The position numbers were made by a program, and so were the translations under genes. A model generated the notes under the pieces. It was not told the origin of the DNA, ran no database searches, and saw only the letters and a list, made by a program, of their open reading frames with translations. Positions 6,711 through 9,887 of a DNA stretch of 9,887 nucleotides are shown here, in pieces. This DNA comes from Labilibaculum sp032125735 (lineage in GTDB: Bacteria; Bacteroidota; Bacteroidia; Bacteroidales; Marinifilaceae). The stretch covers positions 1-9,887 of the forward strand of contig JAQBBZ010000095.1 in NCBI GenBank assembly GCA_032125735.1, in the 5' to 3' direction. Every line of letters begins with the position of its first letter. Position 1 is the first letter of the stretch.

Positions 6711-6745
6711 TGTTAAAGCTTGAAGAATGGTTACAAGTTTTAACA
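6711..6745. promoter_or_regulatory. 12-bp dyad adjacent to the purA -7 element
   Basis: TGTTAAAGCTTG (6711-6722) and CAAGTTTTAACA (6734-6745) are complementary at 11 of 12 pairs with an 11-nt spacer. It begins 2 nt downstream of the -7 element at 6748-6755 and so covers the predicted transcript start near 6742. That is the place for a repressor operator or for a 5'-terminal RNA hairpin. The spacing of the arm centres (23 bp) is about two helical turns, which suits a dimeric protein. Confidence 0.35.
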
Positions 6746-6747
6746 GT

Positions 6748-6755
6748 CAAAGGTA
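6748..6755 (-). promoter_or_regulatory. Promoter -7 element (TACCTTTG) for purA
   Basis: The minus strand reads TACCTTTG, an exact TAnnTTTG match, downstream of the fur terminator and 122 nt upstream of the purA start codon. It implies a leader of roughly 115 nt containing the dyads described separately. No -33 TTG is evident at the normal spacing. Confidence 0.45.
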
Positions 6756-6816
6756 ATAATTATTTTGATTTTGCCGGGTGGGAAATGGCCGTTGTTAATA
6801 AGTCAATCACAGGCAT

Positions 6817-6845
6817 AAAAAAACCTCTTGTTTAAAGAGGTTTTT
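6817..6845 (-). terminator. Rho-independent terminator of fur
   Basis: CCTCTT (6824-6829) pairs with AAGAGG (6835-6840) across GTTTA, and A5/T5 flanks extend the stem to 11 bp. The minus strand has a run of seven T (6823-6817). It starts about 25 nt after the fur stop codon. The 16 bases at 6810-6825 are identical to those at 523-538 of the transporter terminator. Confidence 0.88.
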
Positions 6846-6869
6846 GAAAGATATTGATTGTTGATAAAC

Positions 6870-7328
6870 TTAGTTGTTTTCTAGTTTTCGGCACTCTTGG
6901 CAAATTCCGTAAATATATAAGGAATGATGCGAAACCTTAAAGTCCATATCATCTGAGACATTTTTACGAACATCTTCTAACCGAGTATCGCAAAATTCAA
7001 GAACTTTACCACAACGCGTACAAATTAAATGATCGTGTTTGTTGCTATCATATGCTTTTTCGAATTGAGCAATATTTTTACCAAATTGGTGTTTAACAAC
7101 CAATTTACAATCTAAAAGAAGATCTATAGTGTTGTATAGAGTCGCTCTACTTACACGATAGTTTTTGTTTTTCATAAAGATATAAAGAGATTCAATATCG
7201 AAGTGCCCTTCCCGGGAATATATCTCATCTAGTATTGCATATCTTTCAGGGGTCTTTCGATGTCCCTTTTTCTGAAGATATTCTGTAAACATCTTCTTAA
7301 CAATTTCTTTAGTGTCTTCGTTGCTCAT
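6870..7328 (-). CDS. Fur-family metal-responsive transcriptional regulator
   Basis: A 152-residue DNA-binding repressor. The winged-helix domain spans about 10-82, with TPERYAILDEI at 26-36 and the recognition helix SRATLYNTIDLL at 60-71. The dimerisation/metal domain follows, with HDHLICTRCGKVLEF at 98-112 and a second CxxC at 143-146. Cys103, Cys106, Cys143 and Cys146 form the structural zinc site. His42, Glu90, His98, His100 and Glu111 occupy the regulatory site. In B. subtilis PerR the positions matching Glu90 and Glu111 are Asp85 and Asp104, and Asp104 underlies peroxide sensing, so this protein looks Fur-like, not PerR-like. Zur or another metal specificity is not excluded. It lies 101 nt downstream of the RelA/SpoT gene on the same strand and ends in its own terminator. 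A Fur-box-like dyad upstream suggests autoregulation. The start at 7328 gives the usual length. Confidence 0.93.
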   Translation of the reverse strand: MSNEDTKEIVKKMFTEYLQKKGHRKTPERYAILDEIYSREGHFDIESLYIFMKNKNYRVSRATLYNTIDLLLDCKLVVKHQFGKNIAQFEKAYDSNKHDHLICTRCGKVLEFCDTRLEDVRKNVSDDMDFKVSHHSLYIYGICQECRKLENN

Positions 7329-7348
7329 ATCAAAAAATAACCTAAGTG

Positions 7349-7371
7349 TTATCTAATCTAATTTAAAATAA
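7349..7371. promoter_or_regulatory. Degenerate Fur-box-like site upstream of the Fur-family gene
   Basis: This 23-bp stretch starts TTATCTAA and ends TTTAAAATAA. It matches the better palindrome at 401-423 at 16 of 23 positions and keeps the TTAT...ATAA ends and AATTT core half, but its own symmetry is weak. It lies 21 nt before the start codon and 6 nt downstream of a near -7 box (minus-strand TATTTTG, 7378-7384), one base short of TAnnTTTG. AT-rich composition alone could produce some of this. Confidence 0.22.
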
Positions 7372-7429
7372 TGGGTGCAAAATAGTGATTTTTTTTAGAA
7401 CTGAAAGCTTATTTAGAATAAATTTTAAT

Positions 7430-9679
7430 TTAACTGTATTCTTCAATATTTTCGATACGTTTCACATTATCAAGACCTTTGATCTTAATGAGCTTCATGA
7501 TTAAATTGTTAAGATCTTCAGTATTGTGAACATAGAGATGGATTAAGCCCTCAAACACACCATCACGACTTTCAAAATGCAAGGATCTCATATTCACATC
7601 GTGATCTTTTGAAATAACATTTGTAACATCATTAACAATACCTATTTTATCTATTCCGGTCAATTCAATTATGGCCAAAAAAGACATTAATCTATGACTG
7701 GTCCAATCTGCAGCAAGAATTCGATCACCCTGGCTTGACATTAATTTTAATGCGTTGGGACATTTTCTTTTGTGGATAGTAACATTATTGGCCATGTCCA
7801 GATAGCCCAGAACTTCATCACCAGGTATTGGTTTGCAACAAGGTGCTATTCGATAACTCTCATTAGCTGCTAGTTCGGTAAGCATAAGAGTTTTCTTTTT
7901 ATCAAGTTCTGGTTTTACATCAGGAATTTCAAGAACGTCTTCGTCTTCCTCATTCTCCTTCGATTCACCAAAAAATTGGAGTTTCCAATACTTAATGAAT
8001 TTACTTTTTGATTTTTTTCGAACTACACCATCAATTTCATTAATATTAATTTTTCCCAATCCAACCTTGTAAAACAATTCCTCTTTATTAGAGAGTTTGT
8101 AATTTTCCAGCATTTTGCGAAATGCATTTGCATTTAATTTTAGACCACTATCCAGTAATTGATCCTCAATCATTCGGGCACCTTTTATGGTGTATTCTTT
8201 TCGCTCCTTTTTAAAGGCCGATTTAATTTTAGATTTCGCTCGAGCGGTTATAACAAATTCAGTCCATTCGTGTTTTGGCACCTGTTTTTCAGAGGTCAAA
8301 ATTTCAACTTGATCACCACTTTTTAATTCATGACTTAATGGTACCAGTCTGTGATTTACTTTCGCACCAATACAGTGATTCCCGATATCCGTATGTATGT
8401 CATACGCAAAGTCGAGGGTTGTTGCCTTTTTAGGTAAGGTCCGAATATGACCTTTTGGGGTGAAAACCTGAATTTCCTTCGAAAATAAATTTAATTTAAA
8501 TTCGTCGAGGAAAGCCATTGCATCAGCTTCAGGATTAGCTAAGATTTCACGAACATCGTTAAGCCATTTATCTAATTCAGATTCACCACCGCCATTTGCA
8601 TTGTATTTCGAATGAACAGCAAAGCCTTTTTCTGCAATTTCATCCATTTTTTCTGTTCTAATCTGAAACTCAATCCAGTTTCCTTGAGGTCCCATAGCTG
8701 TTACATGCAGCGCTTGGTAACCGTTGGCTTTAGGTGTACTAACCCAATCCCTGATACGTTCAGGTTTAGGTTTGTAAATATCAGTAATGAGTGAATAAAT
8801 ATTCCAACATTGATTTTTCTCAGGGATATTAGGATCGGGTTTGAAAACAACTCGAACCGAAATAAGATCGTAAATTTCTTCAATACTCTTATTCTGAGTC
8901 TCTATCTTATTCCAAATGGAGAAAATTGATCTAGGTCTGTTCTTAATGGAGCATTCAATATTTGCTTCCTTAAGTTTCTCCTCAATTGGAGCTATTATCT
9001 TTTGAATTATTTTTTCTTGCTTTTCTTCGTGCTCTATTATTTTTTTTGAAATACTTTCAAAGTCATCAGGATGTTCATATCTCAGACTTAAATCTTCCAA
9101 TTCCGATTTAATAGCATATAATCCCATTCGATGTGCCAAAGGAGCAAAAAGAAATAGAGTTTCGCCGGCAATTTTCATTTGCTTATGCAAAGGCATGGAG
9201 TTTAGAGTACGCATATTATGCAATCTATCGGCCATTTTTATCAGAATTACCCTAAGGTCATCAGATAGGGTTAATAGCATTTTTCTGAAATTCTCGGCTT
9301 GCATTGAAGTTTGCTGATCAAAAACGTCCGATATTTTGGTCAGACCATCAACGATTTGAGCTATTTTTTCGCCAAAGTGATTTTGAATGTCCTCGAGTGT
9401 ATATTCGGTATCTTCAACGACATCATGCAACAACGCGGCCACAATAGATTTGGTTCCTAGGCTCATTTCTTTAGCCGCAATTTGAGCTACCGAGATCGGG
9501 TGCAAAACATAAGGTTCTCCAGATTTACGGCGCACTCCTTTATGAGCTTCCCAAGCAAAATGAAAAGCCTTGTCTATCATCTGTATATTTTCTGCTCCAC
9601 GACTCCTGTTGCAATGCTTCAAAAGTTCTTCGTAGGCATCAAGTATTAGTTGTCTATCTTTTTCGGTCTCGCCATTCAT
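7430..9679 (-). CDS. Bifunctional RelA/SpoT-family (p)ppGpp synthetase/hydrolase
   Basis: A 749-residue long RSH enzyme that makes and degrades the stringent-response alarmone. The HD hydrolase domain (about 30-200) keeps the metal ligands His60, His85-Asp86 and Asp151, plus Glu89-Asp90, in LLHDVVEDT and ADRLHNM. The synthetase domain (about 240-360) keeps YDLISVRV with Asp271, DWVSTPKANGYQALH at 311-325 and EFQIRT with Glu337. Both activities therefore look intact. The TGS domain is at about 401-462, a helical region with an acidic patch (576-581) follows, then the conserved-cysteine/zinc-finger segment (Cys614, Cys615, His636, Cys640) and a C-terminal ACT domain at about 665-745. Domain order and length are standard for Rel/SpoT. 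It is the first of the relA-fur-purA series. No terminator separates it from fur, so readthrough into fur is possible. No clear TAnnTTTG is seen upstream. Confidence 0.96.
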   Translation of the reverse strand: MNGETEKDRQLILDAYEELLKHCNRSRGAENIQMIDKAFHFAWEAHKGVRRKSGEPYVLHPISVAQIAAKEMSLGTKSIVAALLHDVVEDTEYTLEDIQNHFGEKIAQIVDGLTKISDVFDQQTSMQAENFRKMLLTLSDDLRVILIKMADRLHNMRTLNSMPLHKQMKIAGETLFLFAPLAHRMGLYAIKSELEDLSLRYEHPDDFESISKKIIEHEEKQEKIIQKIIAPIEEKLKEANIECSIKNRPRSIFSIWNKIETQNKSIEEIYDLISVRVVFKPDPNIPEKNQCWNIYSLITDIYKPKPERIRDWVSTPKANGYQALHVTAMGPQGNWIEFQIRTEKMDEIAEKGFAVHSKYNANGGGESELDKWLNDVREILANPEADAMAFLDEFKLNLFSKEIQVFTPKGHIRTLPKKATTLDFAYDIHTDIGNHCIGAKVNHRLVPLSHELKSGDQVEILTSEKQVPKHEWTEFVITARAKSKIKSAFKKERKEYTIKGARMIEDQLLDSGLKLNANAFRKMLENYKLSNKEELFYKVGLGKININEIDGVVRKKSKSKFIKYWKLQFFGESKENEEDEDVLEIPDVKPELDKKKTLMLTELAANESYRIAPCCKPIPGDEVLGYLDMANNVTIHKRKCPNALKLMSSQGDRILAADWTSHRLMSFLAIIELTGIDKIGIVNDVTNVISKDHDVNMRSLHFESRDGVFEGLIHLYVHNTEDLNNLIMKLIKIKGLDNVKRIENIEEYS

Positions 9680-9871
9680 AAAAACCTATTTGTTCTGTAT
9701 TCTTTGTTGTTGCGGCTAAATGTACCGAAATCTAATAATTTTTTAATACTAAATAAAGGACTTGTTTGCCTTTTTTTATTAAATAATCACAGAGATTTAA
9801 GGTTTTATAGTTATTTATCAGATATTAAACCAATAAATTATCTTGATTAGTAAAAAAGTGTTATTTTGAAA
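9680..9871. other. Intergenic region upstream of the RelA/SpoT gene
   Basis: 192 AT-rich bases between the RelA/SpoT start and a possible divergent gene. The nearest thing to a minus-strand -7 box is TACATTT (9718-9724), which lacks the final G. I see no terminator hairpin, RNA gene or strong repeat here. A frame open on the plus strand from inside the RelA/SpoT gene to 9850 encodes a peptide without family features and is not called. Confidence 0.5.
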
Positions 9872-9887
9872 ATGAAACTGCTTCTTC
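9872..9887 (+). CDS. Possible partial CDS start cut by the window edge
   Basis: An ATG at 9872 opens MKLLL before the sequence ends, which looks like the start of a signal peptide. A divergent gene upstream of the RelA/SpoT gene would be normal. Five codons are not enough to be sure that this is a gene. Confidence 0.25.

Noticed and set aside
9650..9850. A 66-codon plus-strand frame overlapping the RelA/SpoT start
   Set aside because: It begins inside the antisense of a certain gene, has low-complexity AT-driven residues, no family motif and no promoter or Shine-Dalgarno sequence.
1..9887. Mobile elements, CRISPR arrays, tRNA/rRNA, toxin-antitoxin or defence genes
   Set aside because: No transposase motifs, spaced direct repeats, tRNA-like cloverleaf or paired small toxin genes were seen. 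The coding content is core metabolism with uniform composition.

Overview
The window looks like a low-GC chromosome segment from a member of the Bacteroidota, probably an anaerobic or facultative Bacteroidales/Marinilabiliales-type organism. The reasons are the AT-rich spacers, near absence of Shine-Dalgarno sequences, promoter -7 elements of the TAnnTTTG kind, two small families typical of this phylum (DUF6787-like and DUF4831-like), and gene order. The taxonomic placement is inference; no rRNA or tRNA is present. I see no IS element, phage gene, CRISPR array or gene with foreign-looking codon use. The protein content is ordinary core metabolism.

Layout. Positions 1-394 (minus strand) hold the first codons of a gene running off the left edge and, upstream of it, a two-helix membrane protein of the DUF6787 type. 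A 23-bp Fur-box-like dyad sits at their promoter. Next is a minus-strand POT/PTR2 peptide transporter (581-2224) with its own terminator. A 279-312 bp divergent spacer separates it from a plus-strand pair: a bifunctional NAD(P)H-hydrate repair enzyme (nnr, 2537-4048) and a DUF4831-like exported protein (4125-5267). This pair ends at a strong bidirectional terminator shared with convergent purA. The rest is a co-directional minus-strand series, in transcription order a RelA/SpoT bifunctional alarmone enzyme (9679-7430), a Fur-family regulator (7328-6870, with terminator) and adenylosuccinate synthetase purA (6625-5354). At the right edge a possible divergent gene begins.

How the genes fit together. 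RelA/SpoT sets (p)ppGpp level, Fur senses metal, and PurA is the GTP-consuming committed step to AMP. ppGpp is a known inhibitor of PurA-type enzymes, so the cluster places an alarmone synthetase near one of its targets. Nnr repairs damaged NAD(P)H, and the POT transporter imports small peptides.

Most worth checking are the non-coding parts. The nnr leader (about 2386-2503) begins and ends with a perfect 9-bp inverted repeat that encloses mutually exclusive hairpins, and a -7 element places the transcript start at its first base. The 120-bp region upstream of purA holds a 12-bp dyad next to a -7 element plus two competing stems. The peptide transporter has replaced two acidic residues used for proton coupling in characterised POTs. 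All structural statements were made by eye, without folding or conservation data.
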